Part shown: positions 38,198 through 47,198 of the stretch, piece after piece
How the letters are laid out: the number at the start of each line of letters is the position of its first letter
How positions within the stretch are numbered: position 1 is the first letter of the stretch
Notes under the pieces: generated by a model
Seen by the model: only the letters and a program-made list of their open reading frames with translations
Database searches by the model: none
What the model was told of the DNA's origin: nothing
Source: Tepidiphilus olei
GTDB lineage: Bacteria > Pseudomonadota > Gammaproteobacteria > Burkholderiales > Rhodocyclaceae
Direction: 5' to 3'
Assembly: GCF_006980705.1 (NCBI RefSeq)
Contig: NZ_SBHO01000002.1
Span: 280,389-344,388 of the forward strand
Length of the DNA: 64,000 nucleotides
Translations under genes and position numbers: made by a program

Positions 38198-39480
38198 ACT
38201 GTCCCGCCTGGCTCGTCGCCGCTCCCGCTTCTGGTCACGGCAAGACCACCGTGGTGGCGGCGCTCGCGCGCTGGCATACCCGCCAGGGGCGACGGGTGCG
38301 CGTGTTCAAATGCGGGCCGGATTTTCTCGATCCGCAGATCCACGAACTCGCCTCGGGTGCGCCTTGCGAGACGATCGACTTTCGCATGGCCGGGGAAGAA
38401 GATGCCCGCTGGCGCCTCGCGCGTGCGGCGCGGCACGCCGATCTCCTCCTCGTCGAAGGCGTGATGGGGTTGCACGACGGCGAACCCAGCGCCGCCGAAC
38501 TCGCGCGCCGTCTGCATCTTCCCATCCTGCTCGTCATCGATGCGAGTGCCATGGCCGGCAGTTTCGGCGCCGTGGCCTGGGGATTGAAACACTACCGCGA
38601 AGGGGCACCGATCACCCACGTGCTCGCCAACCGCATCGGTAGCGCCATGCACGCGCGGCTGTGCCGCGACACGCTGCCCGAGGACATCGCCTGGGCTGGG
38701 CATTTGCCGCGCGACGAGGCGATGACCCTTCCCGAGCGCCACCTGGGATTGCTGCCCGCCGCTGAAATCGCTGACCTGGAAACGCGACTGGATCGCATGG
38801 CCGAGGCCATCGGCCAGACCGAGGCCGCAGCGCTGCCGCCGCCGGTCGCCTTTCTGCCGGCAGATGCCCCATCGTCCCTTCCGCCGCTCCTCGCCGGGCA
38901 GACGGTGGCGGTGGCGCGCGATGCCGCTTTTTGTTTCCTCTACCCCGCCAATCTCGAGACCCTGCACGCCCTCGGGGCCCGCACGGTCTTCTTCTCCCCG
39001 CTCGCGGACTCCGCCCTGCCGCCGTGTGATGCCGTCTGGTTGCCCGGTGGTTACCCCGAGCTGCACGCAGCGGCGATCGCCGCCAACCGCCCGATGGCCG
39101 CGGCACTCGCCGCCCACGTGCAGTCGGGCAAGGCGCTGCTCGCCGAGTGCGGCGGCATGATCGCCTGCGCCGAGACCCTCGTCGATGCCGCGGGCCGGTC
39201 CTGGCCGATGTTCGGTCTGATTCCAGGCCAGGCGCGCATGCAATCGAGGCTTGCCGGCCTCGGCGTGCTGGAAGGGGATCTCCCCGAGGGACGCCTCACC
39301 GGCCACACCTTCCACTACTCCACGTTCGAGACGACGCTCGCGCCGCTCGCTCTTGCGCGCAAGACCCGCGGCGCCGGTGGCGAGGCGATTTACCGCCAAG
39401 GCCGGCTCACGGCGAGCTACATGCACTTCTATTTTCCGTCGAACCCGGTGGCGACGGCTCGGCTTTTTGGCGCTTCATGA
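38191..39480 (+). CDS. cbiA: Cobyrinic acid a,c-diamide synthase
   Basis: CbiA/CobB amidates the a and c side chains using glutamine and ATP. The N-terminal dethiobiotin-synthetase-like domain has VAAPASGHGKTTVVAAL and FKCGPDFLDPQIHELASG. The C-terminal glutaminase-like domain has LPGGYPELHA and the nucleophile Cys in LAECGGMIACAE. The 429-residue protein closes the operon. It ends with a 6-base overlap against the convergent IclR gene. cbiP, cbiB and the nucleotide-loop genes do not follow. Confidence 0.95.
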   Translation: MVNCPAWLVAAPASGHGKTTVVAALARWHTRQGRRVRVFKCGPDFLDPQIHELASGAPCETIDFRMAGEEDARWRLARAARHADLLLVEGVMGLHDGEPSAAELARRLHLPILLVIDASAMAGSFGAVAWGLKHYREGAPITHVLANRIGSAMHARLCRDTLPEDIAWAGHLPRDEAMTLPERHLGLLPAAEIADLETRLDRMAEAIGQTEAAALPPPVAFLPADAPSSLPPLLAGQTVAVARDAAFCFLYPANLETLHALGARTVFFSPLADSALPPCDAVWLPGGYPELHAAAIAANRPMAAALAAHVQSGKALLAECGGMIACAETLVDAAGRSWPMFGLIPGQARMQSRLAGLGVLEGDLPEGRLTGHTFHYSTFETTLAPLALARKTRGAGGEAIYRQGRLTASYMHFYFPSNPVATARLFGAS

Positions 39481-40263
39481 GGCACTGCCGACGGGCAAGC
39501 GATAGAGGTTCGGTACATGGGTTGCGAAATAGTCCGGGCCAAGATGACGGGAAACGCCTTCGTGCATCTGCCGGGCAATGACGTCCATGTGATTCCCGAT
39601 GCGGAAAAGAGGTCCGGCGACGGTGAAAGAGAAGATTCTGCCGTTGAGCACCAGCGGTACGGCGACGCCTCCTAGATCCTGGGTATAGGCCGAAGCGCTG
39701 CTAAACCATCCACGGTGCAGCGATTGTTTGATCTGGGTCTCGATCTCCTCGATGCTCATAGGCGTACCTTCACCGTAGCGCTCGAACACGGTGCGCCGCA
39801 GCAAGCTCGCAACCTGTGACGGTGGCATCTGGCTGAGGATGGCCTGCCCCGAGGCCGTGGCATGCAGAGGCAATTGCTTGCCCACGTAGGCCTGATAGGC
39901 AATGGGATGGCGTGAAGGAATCACCTCGAGGAAGACGACGTGCGTTCCGCTTGCCGCCGTGATCCCAACCGTCTCCCCCGTGATTTCGGCGAGATCTCGC
40001 AGAAGACGGTTTACTTCTTCGGGAAGGGGTTCGGCGGCGCTGATCTCCTGCGCCAGGGAAAGCCAACGTGGCGTCGGGTAATAACCCTGCCGCGGCTTTG
40101 GCTCGTAGAGATACCCCCGTTCGACGAGCGTCTGTACGAGGTTGAAAGTGCTCGAACGCGGCCAAGCGAAATGACGGGCGATCTCCGAAGGGTTGGCCGG
40201 CTCCCGTCGATGGGCAAAAAATTCCAGAAGATCGAGTACTTGGCTCACCTGTTTGACGATCAT
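39475..40263 (-). CDS. IclR family transcriptional regulator
   Basis: A 262-residue regulator with an N-terminal winged helix (about 1-65: NPSEIARHFAWPRSSTFNLV) and a C-terminal effector-binding domain. The effector domain shows LPLHATASGQAILSQ, the typical IclR block, and GVAVPLVLNGRIFSFTVAGP. It is divergent from the CoA-transferase gene at 40411. Two palindromic repeats in the intergenic region are likely its operators, so it probably controls the catabolic cluster and itself. The effector is unknown, presumably the substrate or a CoA-pathway intermediate. Confidence 0.9.
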   Translation of the reverse strand: MIVKQVSQVLDLLEFFAHRREPANPSEIARHFAWPRSSTFNLVQTLVERGYLYEPKPRQGYYPTPRWLSLAQEISAAEPLPEEVNRLLRDLAEITGETVGITAASGTHVVFLEVIPSRHPIAYQAYVGKQLPLHATASGQAILSQMPPSQVASLLRRTVFERYGEGTPMSIEEIETQIKQSLHRGWFSSASAYTQDLGGVAVPLVLNGRIFSFTVAGPLFRIGNHMDVIARQMHEGVSRHLGPDYFATHVPNLYRLPVGSAS

Positions 40264-40285
40264 TTTTTCTTCCCTGTGGATTTCA

Positions 40286-40303
40286 TGTCCTTGATAATGG
40301 ACA
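40286..40303. promoter_or_regulatory. Putative IclR operator, copy 1
   Basis: TGTCCTTGATAATGGACA, an imperfect palindrome (six of eight pairs). It shares ATGTCC-T...ATGGACAAAT with the second copy 93 bases away and lies just upstream of the regulator start. Confidence 0.6.
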
Positions 40304-40378
40304 AATGGGCGTTATAGAGCGTTATTTCACTTGACCCGCCCCAGTAGTGGGATTACCATAACACGAAGATGATAAAAA

Positions 40379-40396
40379 TGTCCATGTTCATGGACA
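40379..40396. promoter_or_regulatory. Putative IclR operator, copy 2 (perfect palindrome)
   Basis: TGTCCATG-TT-CATGGACA, a perfect 8-base-arm palindrome that ends 14 bases before the CoA-transferase start, where binding would block transcription or translation start. Confidence 0.7.
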
Positions 40397-40410
40397 AATA
40401 GGAGGAGGAG

Positions 40411-41643
40411 ATGGGACCCTTACAGGGCATCCGCGTCGTCGACATGACTTCGGTCTTGATGGGACCTTACGCGACGCAATGGCTGGGGGACTTTGGGGCC
40501 GACGTCATCAAGGTCGAATCCTTGGAAGGAGACATCGTCCGGCAGATCGGCCCGACTCGCCATGAGGGCATGGGATGCGTTTTCCTCAATACCAACCGTT
40601 CCAAGCGCTCGATCGCCCTCAATCTCAAGGAAGCAGCGGGGCGTGATGCTCTGCTGCGCCTGTGTGCTACGGCCGACGTCCTCACCTACAACATTCGCCC
40701 CCAGGCCATGCAGCGGCTCGGTTTGTCGTATGAGGAAGTCGCTGCCGTCAATCCCCGCATCGTCTATGCCGGCATGTTCGGCTATGCCCAGGACGGGCCT
40801 TATGCAGAGCGTCCTGCTTATGATGATTTGATTCAAGGAGGGGCGCTTCTTCCCTATCTCTTCTCTTTGGTCAATAACGGTGAGCCACGCTACGTCCCTT
40901 GCGCCGTGGCGGATCGCGTCGTTGGTTTAGTCGCCGTCAACGCCATTCTCGCGTCGCTCGTCGAGCGTGAGCGCAGCGGCCGCGGGCAGCGCGTGGACAT
41001 TCCCATGTTCGAGACCATGGTGGGGTTCGTGCTCGGAGATCACCTCTCCGGACTCACCTACGAGCCTCCTCTGGGCGGAGGAGGGTATGTACGGCAGCTG
41101 TCGCCCGACCGACGACCCTATCGGACGCAGGATGGCTATGTCTGCGCCTTGCTCTACAACGACGGTCATTGGCGTCGCTTCTTCGCTGCCATCGGGCGCC
41201 CGGATCTGCCCCAAGCCGATCCGCGCTTCAGCGATTTCCGTTCGCGCATGGCCCACATCGACGAAGTCTACGCCGAATTGTCGCGCATCTTTCTCACCCG
41301 GACGACCACCGAATGGCTCGAACTGCTGCAGCAGGCCGACGTTCCTGCCATGCCCATGCACACCTTCGACACGATCCTCGAAGACCCCCATTTGCGCGCC
41401 ACCGAGTTTTTCCGCCTGGTGGAGCATCCTACCGAAGGACGTATCCGCTCGATGGCGGTACCGGTTCGGTGGTCGCGCACGGCGGCCAAACCCGAGCGGC
41501 TCGCGCCGCGCCTGAGCGAGCACAGCGAGGAGGTGCTGCGCGAGGCAGGTTTCGCTCCCGAGGAAATCGCCGCCCTGTACGAGGCTGGCGTCGTACGCTC
41601 GCCCCCTGAAGGCAAACGAGGGGCTGACGTATCGAATGAATGA
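40411..41643 (+). CDS. Class III (CaiB/BaiF) CoA-transferase
   Basis: A 410-residue family III CoA-transferase that probably moves CoA from an acyl-CoA donor to the free acid taken up by the cluster transporter. The N-terminus PLQGIRVVDMTSVLMGPYATQWLGDFGADVIKVE is the family hallmark. The likely catalytic Asp is Asp138 in AYDDLIQGG. NIRPQAMQRLGL and the C-terminal LSEHSEEVLREAG are standard. AGGAGGAG precedes the ATG. It is the first gene of the cluster controlled by the divergent IclR gene. Confidence 0.92.
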   Translation: MGPLQGIRVVDMTSVLMGPYATQWLGDFGADVIKVESLEGDIVRQIGPTRHEGMGCVFLNTNRSKRSIALNLKEAAGRDALLRLCATADVLTYNIRPQAMQRLGLSYEEVAAVNPRIVYAGMFGYAQDGPYAERPAYDDLIQGGALLPYLFSLVNNGEPRYVPCAVADRVVGLVAVNAILASLVERERSGRGQRVDIPMFETMVGFVLGDHLSGLTYEPPLGGGGYVRQLSPDRRPYRTQDGYVCALLYNDGHWRRFFAAIGRPDLPQADPRFSDFRSRMAHIDEVYAELSRIFLTRTTTEWLELLQQADVPAMPMHTFDTILEDPHLRATEFFRLVEHPTEGRIRSMAVPVRWSRTAAKPERLAPRLSEHSEEVLREAGFAPEEIAALYEAGVVRSPPEGKRGADVSNE

Positions 41644-41667
41644 GGCATCCGAAGAGGAGAGGATGCG

Positions 41668-42834
41668 ATGGATTTTCGCTACAGCGAAGAGCAAGAAGCG
41701 ATCCGTGAAGCCGTTGCTCGGATCTGCGCCGATTTCGGCGACGAATATTGGCTCGAGCGAGACGGAAAAGGGGGCTTTCCCCAGGAATTCTACGAGGCGC
41801 TGGGTCGTGGAGGCTGGCTCGGGATATGCATTCCCAAAGAATACGGTGGTTCTGGTCTGGGCATCACCGAGGCTGCGATCATGATGCGCACCGTCGCCGA
41901 ATCCGGGGCTGGAATGTCGGGTGCCTCCGCCGTGCACATGAACATCTTCGGACTAAACCCCGTCGTGCGTTTCGGCACCGAAGCGCAGCGCCGGCGCATG
42001 TTGCCGCCCATTGCCCGGGGCGAGGAAAAGGCGTGTTTTGCCGTGACCGAACCCAATACGGGGCTCGACACTACCCGCTTGAAGCTGCGAGCCGTCAAGA
42101 AAGGCGATCGCTATCTCGTCAATGGCCAGAAAGTCTGGATTTCCACGGCACAGGTGGCCGACCGCATCCTGCTGCTCGCACGCACGACCCCGCTCGAAGA
42201 GGTCGAAAAACCCACTTTCGGACTCAGCCTCTTCTACACGCGGCTCGATCGTGCGCGCGTGCGCGTGCGCGAGATCGACAAAATGGGGCGCAAGGCCGTC
42301 GATTCGAACGAACTCTTCTTCGAAGACTTCGAGATCCCCGAAGAGGACCGCATCGGTGAGGAGGGGCGCGGGTTCGAGTACATCTTGCACGGGATGAATC
42401 CGGAACGCATCTTGATCGCCGCCGAGGCCGTCGGTTTAGGATGCATGGCTGTGCAGCGCGCCGTCCGCTATGCCAAGGAGCGCATCGTCTTCGACCGCCC
42501 CATCGGGAAGAATCAAGCCATTCAGCATCCTCTGGCCAAGAGCTGGGCCGAACTCGAGTCGGTTTGGTTGATGGTGCTCTCGGCGGCCTGGCAGTACGAT
42601 CAAGGCATGCCGTGCGGGGCCGCGGCCAATGCGGCGAAATACCTTGCCGGCGAGGCGGGCTTTGCCGCGTGCCAGACGGCCGTGATGACCCACGGTGGTT
42701 TCGGTTACGCCAAGGAATACCATGTCGAGCGCTATCTTCGGGAAGTGATGATTCCGCGCATCGCCCCCGTGAGCCCGCAGCTGGCCTTGTGTTTCATCGC
42801 CGAGCGGGTATTGGGATTGCCGAAGTCGTATTGA
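41668..42834 (+). CDS. Acyl-CoA dehydrogenase
   Basis: FAD-dependent acyl-CoA dehydrogenase, 388 residues, full three-domain length. FAD-binding segments CFAVTEPNTGLDTT and VWISTAQ, and the C-terminal MTHGGFGYAKEYHVERYLREV are visible. The position that holds the catalytic Glu in medium-chain enzymes is not Glu here (IPRIAPVS). A Glu at 246 in GMNPERILIAAEAVG matches the site used by isovaleryl-CoA and long-chain dehydrogenases, so a branched or bulky acyl-CoA is likely; this is inference. It lies between the two CaiB/BaiF genes. Confidence 0.9.
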   Translation: MDFRYSEEQEAIREAVARICADFGDEYWLERDGKGGFPQEFYEALGRGGWLGICIPKEYGGSGLGITEAAIMMRTVAESGAGMSGASAVHMNIFGLNPVVRFGTEAQRRRMLPPIARGEEKACFAVTEPNTGLDTTRLKLRAVKKGDRYLVNGQKVWISTAQVADRILLLARTTPLEEVEKPTFGLSLFYTRLDRARVRVREIDKMGRKAVDSNELFFEDFEIPEEDRIGEEGRGFEYILHGMNPERILIAAEAVGLGCMAVQRAVRYAKERIVFDRPIGKNQAIQHPLAKSWAELESVWLMVLSAAWQYDQGMPCGAAANAAKYLAGEAGFAACQTAVMTHGGFGYAKEYHVERYLREVMIPRIAPVSPQLALCFIAERVLGLPKSY

Positions 42835-42862
42835 AGAGTGGGTGTACCCAAAGGAGGGGACA

Positions 42863-44032
42863 ATGAAAGAACGATCTGTGGGACCTCTGTCTGGTCTGCG
42901 CATGGTAGAGATGGTCGGAATCGGTCCGGCGCCGCTGGCGGCGATGCTGCTCTCGGATCTCGGTGCCGAGGTGATTCGCATCGATCGACCTCAGCCGGTA
43001 GACCTCGGGCTTGCACGTCCCGTCCGCTTCGATCTGGCAGCCCGAGGGCGACGTTCGATCGCGATCGACCTGAAACGCCCCGAAGGCGTGGAATGCGCTT
43101 TGGCCCTGATCGAGCAGGCCGATGCCTTGATCGAGGGATTCCGCCCTGGCGTCATGGAACGACTCGGCCTTGGTCCCGACGTGTGTTTGGCCCGCAACCC
43201 TCGTCTCGTCTATGGCCGCATGACCGGCTGGGGGCAGGAAGGTCCCTTGGCTCATACGGCTGGCCACGACATCAACTACATCGCGCTCACCGGCGCCTTG
43301 GAGGCGATCGGCCGCAAGGGGGCGCCGCCCACCGTGCCGCTCAACTACCTCGGCGATTATGCGGGCGGCACCATGTTTCTTGTCCTGGGGTTGCTGGCGG
43401 CGATCCTGCGTGCCCGCGAATGTGGCCAAGGGCAGGTGGTCGATGCAGCGATGATCGATGGGGTCTCTGCGCTGTCGACACCGCTCATAGGGCTGCGCGC
43501 CGCGGGTCTATACAATCATCCGCGGGGCGAGAATGTGCTCGATGGCGGCGCCCCGTTCTACGACGTCTATGAATGCGCCGATGGGAAGTACGTCGCCGTC
43601 GGCGCGATCGAGCACAAATTCCGCGATCTCCTGCTCGACAAACTCGGCTTGCGCGAGCAGATGCCCGATCTCGACGATCGCGCCAACTGGGACGAAGGGC
43701 GCCGCCTCCTTTCCGAGCGCTTCCGGCAAAAGACGCGTGATGAGTGGGCCGCACTCTTCGACGGCAGCGATGCCTGCGTCACGCCGGTGCTTACTTTCGA
43801 AGAGGCGCCCGATCATCCCCACCACCGCGCCCGACGTCGCTATGTGACGCTCGATGGCATCGTGCAACCCGCACCGGCGCCCCGCTTCAGCGGACATGCT
43901 ATCGCAGCGGAGCGCCTGCAGCCGCCGGAAGCGCCGGGTGCGAGTTCCGAAGCCATTTTGCGTGATTGGGGCGTAGATGCAGAATCGACCCAGCGTTGGC
44001 TAGCGAGCGGTGTCATCGTTTCGCACACATGA
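42863..44032 (+). CDS. CaiB/BaiF family protein, alpha-methylacyl-CoA racemase-like
   Basis: A 389-residue CaiB/BaiF family member. MTGWGQEGPLAHTAGHDINY is the alpha-methylacyl-CoA racemase signature, with the catalytic His and Asp of that enzyme in AGHDINYIALTGAL. It may therefore epimerise a 2-methylacyl-CoA rather than transfer CoA, although family members overlap in sequence. AAAGGAGGGG precedes the ATG at 42863. It follows the acyl-CoA dehydrogenase by 28 bases and precedes the TRAP genes. Confidence 0.87.
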   Translation: MKERSVGPLSGLRMVEMVGIGPAPLAAMLLSDLGAEVIRIDRPQPVDLGLARPVRFDLAARGRRSIAIDLKRPEGVECALALIEQADALIEGFRPGVMERLGLGPDVCLARNPRLVYGRMTGWGQEGPLAHTAGHDINYIALTGALEAIGRKGAPPTVPLNYLGDYAGGTMFLVLGLLAAILRARECGQGQVVDAAMIDGVSALSTPLIGLRAAGLYNHPRGENVLDGGAPFYDVYECADGKYVAVGAIEHKFRDLLLDKLGLREQMPDLDDRANWDEGRRLLSERFRQKTRDEWAALFDGSDACVTPVLTFEEAPDHPHHRARRRYVTLDGIVQPAPAPRFSGHAIAAERLQPPEAPGASSEAILRDWGVDAESTQRWLASGVIVSHT

Positions 44033-44061
44033 ATCCATTTACCAAAGGGGAGGGGACGAAG

Positions 44062-45087
44062 ATGAAAAACAAGGCGTTGCTCTGCATTATTGCCGCCATT
44101 TCCTTGAATGCTGCAGCCGAGACGAAATTGCGCGTCGGTGATTCATTTCCCAACGAGCATTTCATCGTCCAGAAATTGACGCGACCGTGGATCGAGCGGA
44201 TCAAACAGCTAGCAGGCAGTGAGCTCAAACTCGAATACTATCCCGCCGAGCAGATCGGTAAAGCCAAAGATCTCCTCTCGCTCACCTCGACCGGGGTCAT
44301 CGACATCGGCTATGTGGCGCCCGCCTTCGTCGGAGACAAGATGCCATTGTCGGTAGTGGCCGAGCTTCCCTTGGATTTCAAATCTTCCTGCGAGGGAACG
44401 CCGGCATTTCAGCGCATGGCAGCCCCCGGCGGCATCCTGGATAAACAAGAGTTTGCCCCCAACGGCGTGCGTCTTTTGTGGACCGTGGTCCTGCCGCCGT
44501 ACCAGCTGATGACGGCGCCAAAGGTGAAGTTCGAGAACCTGAAATCCATCGAAGGGTTGCGTGTGCGGGTCACGGGCGGGGCGAAAGAGCTTGCCGTGCG
44601 CAAACTCGGGGCGGCGCCAGTGCAGATCCCATCGCCCGAAGTCTATGAGGCGATGATGCGCGGGACTGTCGATGGCGCGATCTTTCCTTTTACGAGTGTT
44701 TTCTCCTACGGCGTGGAGAAAATCATCAATGCTTCCACCGTCGGCGAGAACTTCGGTTCTTTCGTCGTTACCTACGTGATCAACGAACGCAAATGGCGTG
44801 CGCTCTCTCCTGAATTGCAGAAAGCGATCACCCAGGCGAGTGAAGAAATCCAGAACGTCGCCTGTAAAGTCGCCGACGATGAAGACAACGACAACATACG
44901 GCGTCTCGAAGAAATGGGATGGCGGATGGTCAAGTTTTCAGACGAAGATCACCAAGAACTGCGGCGGCGTCTCGACCCCGTGGCGAGCGAATGGGCCCAA
45001 ACCCTCGACAAGCGGGGCAAACCCGGCACTCAGGTCCTGAAGGAATATCAGGAAAATCTGCTAAAAACCAAAGACCTCCAGCGCTAA
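44062..45087 (+). CDS. TRAP transporter substrate-binding protein DctP
   Basis: Periplasmic DctP-type receptor, 341 residues, with a short signal peptide (MKNKALLCIIAAISLNAAA). The mature protein starts ETKLRVGDSFPNEHFIVQ and contains GLRVRVTGGAKELAVRKLGA, including the Arg that usually binds the substrate carboxylate, and the PSPEVYEAMMRGTVDGA block. The ligand is likely an organic acid catabolised by the cluster. The ATG at 44062 has a GGGGAGGGG ribosome site. The membrane subunits follow after a 187-base gap. Confidence 0.92.
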   Translation: MKNKALLCIIAAISLNAAAETKLRVGDSFPNEHFIVQKLTRPWIERIKQLAGSELKLEYYPAEQIGKAKDLLSLTSTGVIDIGYVAPAFVGDKMPLSVVAELPLDFKSSCEGTPAFQRMAAPGGILDKQEFAPNGVRLLWTVVLPPYQLMTAPKVKFENLKSIEGLRVRVTGGAKELAVRKLGAAPVQIPSPEVYEAMMRGTVDGAIFPFTSVFSYGVEKIINASTVGENFGSFVVTYVINERKWRALSPELQKAITQASEEIQNVACKVADDEDNDNIRRLEEMGWRMVKFSDEDHQELRRRLDPVASEWAQTLDKRGKPGTQVLKEYQENLLKTKDLQR

Positions 45088-45274
45088 TTTTTGCGGCCAG
45101 TGGGTTTTTAGCCGTGCAAACCGTAATGTACCTCGAATAGCTCTTCGGTACGGGTGCCGCTGCGTTCTCCGGGCCCAGGATGCTCGTCTATCTGTGAGAT
45201 AGCTGGTGCCCGGGTATCTCGCTCTGTAACCGCTCGCGACGGTTTTTCGTGGTGCTCGACGTTTTGGAGAATCG

Positions 45275-45841
45275 ATGGACCACTCAAACGCTTCTTGTGT
45301 TGCTCGGATCAATTGCGTGCTGGAGCGTTTCGAGCGGCTGGCGATGTGGGTTGCCTGCGTAGCGATGGTGGCGATGATGCTGTTGATTGTCACCGACGTC
45401 GTCGCGCGCTATTTCCTTCGTGCCCCCCTTTCCTGGTCGTTCGATCTCATCTCGCTCTATCTCATGCCAGTTGCTTTTTTCATGGCGCTTGCCGATACGC
45501 TGCATAAAGGACAGCACATCGGCGTCGATCTGGTCGTGAATACCGTTCCTAAGCGGGCATCCTATGCTATGTATGCTTTAGGAATGATTTTGTCGCTGGT
45601 AGTCTTCGCCGGATTTTCTTGGAGCGCCGCGGTCATTTCCTGGGAGGACTTCAAAGCGGGATCCGTCACTTCCGGTTTGATTCCCTGGCCAACCTGGATC
45701 TATTCCGCCGTGATGTTCCTCGGCTGCTTTCTGTTGCTGTTGCGGGGGGTGATGCGCAGCCTCGTTTTCATTCTCGCGTTTTGGAATGGTCGCGATCCCT
45801 CCATTCCCGAGCAGGCCCATTCGGACGTGGAGGAGATTTGA
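45275..45841 (+). CDS. TRAP transporter small permease DctQ
   Basis: A 188-residue membrane protein with four hydrophobic segments and the typical DctQ pattern: TDVVARYFLRAPLSWSFDLISLY in the first half and the SWEDFKAGSVTSGLIPWPTWI loop before the last segments. It links receptor and large permease in the sodium-dependent TRAP complex. GGAG precedes the start. It is one base from dctM. Confidence 0.9.
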   Translation: MDHSNASCVARINCVLERFERLAMWVACVAMVAMMLLIVTDVVARYFLRAPLSWSFDLISLYLMPVAFFMALADTLHKGQHIGVDLVVNTVPKRASYAMYALGMILSLVVFAGFSWSAAVISWEDFKAGSVTSGLIPWPTWIYSAVMFLGCFLLLLRGVMRSLVFILAFWNGRDPSIPEQAHSDVEEI

Positions 45842-45842
45842 C

Positions 45843-47126
45843 ATGTTGGCCATGATTTCTCTGGCGCTACTCTTCGCCCTTTTAGCGCTGGGAATGCCGA
45901 TCGGTTTTGCTCTGGCACTTTGTGGCATAGCCGGCCTGTATTATCTCGGAGGGTACGATACGGTCTTCGGTGTGCTGCAGACGGTGCCGTTGTCTACGGC
46001 CAGCGGCTACGATCTGGTGACCTTGCCGATGTTTCTGTTGATGGCCGAGTTCATCATCGTCAGCCGGATCGCCGATGATTTGTTCGACACGGCGACGAAG
46101 TTCATCGGTCATTTACGCGGAGGTCTGGGGATTGCGACGGCGCTTGCTGGGGCTGGTCTGGCGGCGATCACCGGCTCGAGCACCGCTGCTGCTGCAACCT
46201 TGTCGGTAGCGAGCCTGCCGGCGATGATCAAGCACGGCTATGAGAGAAGTATGGCGGCTGGAGTCGTCGCCATCTCTGGAACCTTGGCAATGCTCATTCC
46301 GCCCAGCATCGCCATGGTAGTGTATGCCATCATCGCCGGCATCGGCGTCGGACCGATGCTCCTTGCCGGCATCATACCGGGAGTGCTCGTTACCCTCACC
46401 ATCGCCTTGACCGTGAGGTTTCTCGTCATCCGCGATCCGCGGCTTGCACCCACGACCGCCAAAGCGCCATGGAAGGAAAGGCTGGCTTCCCTGCGTATCA
46501 CCGGCCCCATGGTGGTGCTCATCCTCCTCGTAACCGGCGTGATCTATGCTGGAATCGCCACGCCGACCGAGGCTTCGGCCCTGGGCGCTTTTGGTGCGCT
46601 ACTCCTCTCCATGCGGGCTAACGCTAGTAAATCCCAGCTATGGGGCGCTGTCGGTCAAGCGGTTCGCGCAAGCTGCATGATTTTCACCATCATCATTGGG
46701 GCAAAAATATTCGGTTATTTCTTCACCATGACGCAATTCACCCAGGATCTGATCGCTTGGGTTTCCTCGTTGGGACTCAATCGCTACCTGGTCATTGTGG
46801 CGATTCTATTGCTGTATCTCGTGTTGGGATTTTTCCTAGATCAGATCGCCATCCTGACGATCACGGTGCCGGTGATTCTGCCTTTGGTCACGAGCTTGGG
46901 GTTCGATCCGATCTGGTTCGGTGTCATTGTCATCTTGATGGCCGAGGTCGGTTTGGTCACGCCGCCTTTGGGGTTGAATGCTTTCGTGGTGGCACGGGCG
47001 ACGAATCGGCCCGTGGGCGAGATCTTCCGCGGGGTGACGCCTTATGTCCTTGCGCACCTCGTTCTCGTTGGCATCTTCGTTGCATTTCCCCAGCTGATTT
47101 TGTGGTTGCCGAATTCGGCGAATTGA
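45843..47126 (+). CDS. TRAP transporter large permease DctM
   Basis: A 427-residue DctM-type membrane protein, about twelve hydrophobic segments. Core motifs are GLAAITGSSTAAAATLSV, GTLAMLIPPSIAMVVYA and ATPTEASALGAFGALL, with VTPPLGLNAFVV near the end. It forms the transport path driven by the sodium gradient. The ATG at 45843 is one base after the dctQ stop; the frame is open further upstream inside dctQ but that part is not used. Confidence 0.94.
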   Translation: MLAMISLALLFALLALGMPIGFALALCGIAGLYYLGGYDTVFGVLQTVPLSTASGYDLVTLPMFLLMAEFIIVSRIADDLFDTATKFIGHLRGGLGIATALAGAGLAAITGSSTAAAATLSVASLPAMIKHGYERSMAAGVVAISGTLAMLIPPSIAMVVYAIIAGIGVGPMLLAGIIPGVLVTLTIALTVRFLVIRDPRLAPTTAKAPWKERLASLRITGPMVVLILLVTGVIYAGIATPTEASALGAFGALLLSMRANASKSQLWGAVGQAVRASCMIFTIIIGAKIFGYFFTMTQFTQDLIAWVSSLGLNRYLVIVAILLLYLVLGFFLDQIAILTITVPVILPLVTSLGFDPIWFGVIVILMAEVGLVTPPLGLNAFVVARATNRPVGEIFRGVTPYVLAHLVLVGIFVAFPQLILWLPNSAN

Positions 47127-47198
47127 GGGTTTAGATGGGGTGCGATCGGACTGTACGGCAGGGTGGGCGTATTTTTCCTTTTCCTGGAGACGAAGACC

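Noticed and set aside
45195..45221. GAGATA...TATCTC stem between dctP and dctQ as a terminator
   Set aside because: Only six pairs, a 12-base loop and no T-tract.
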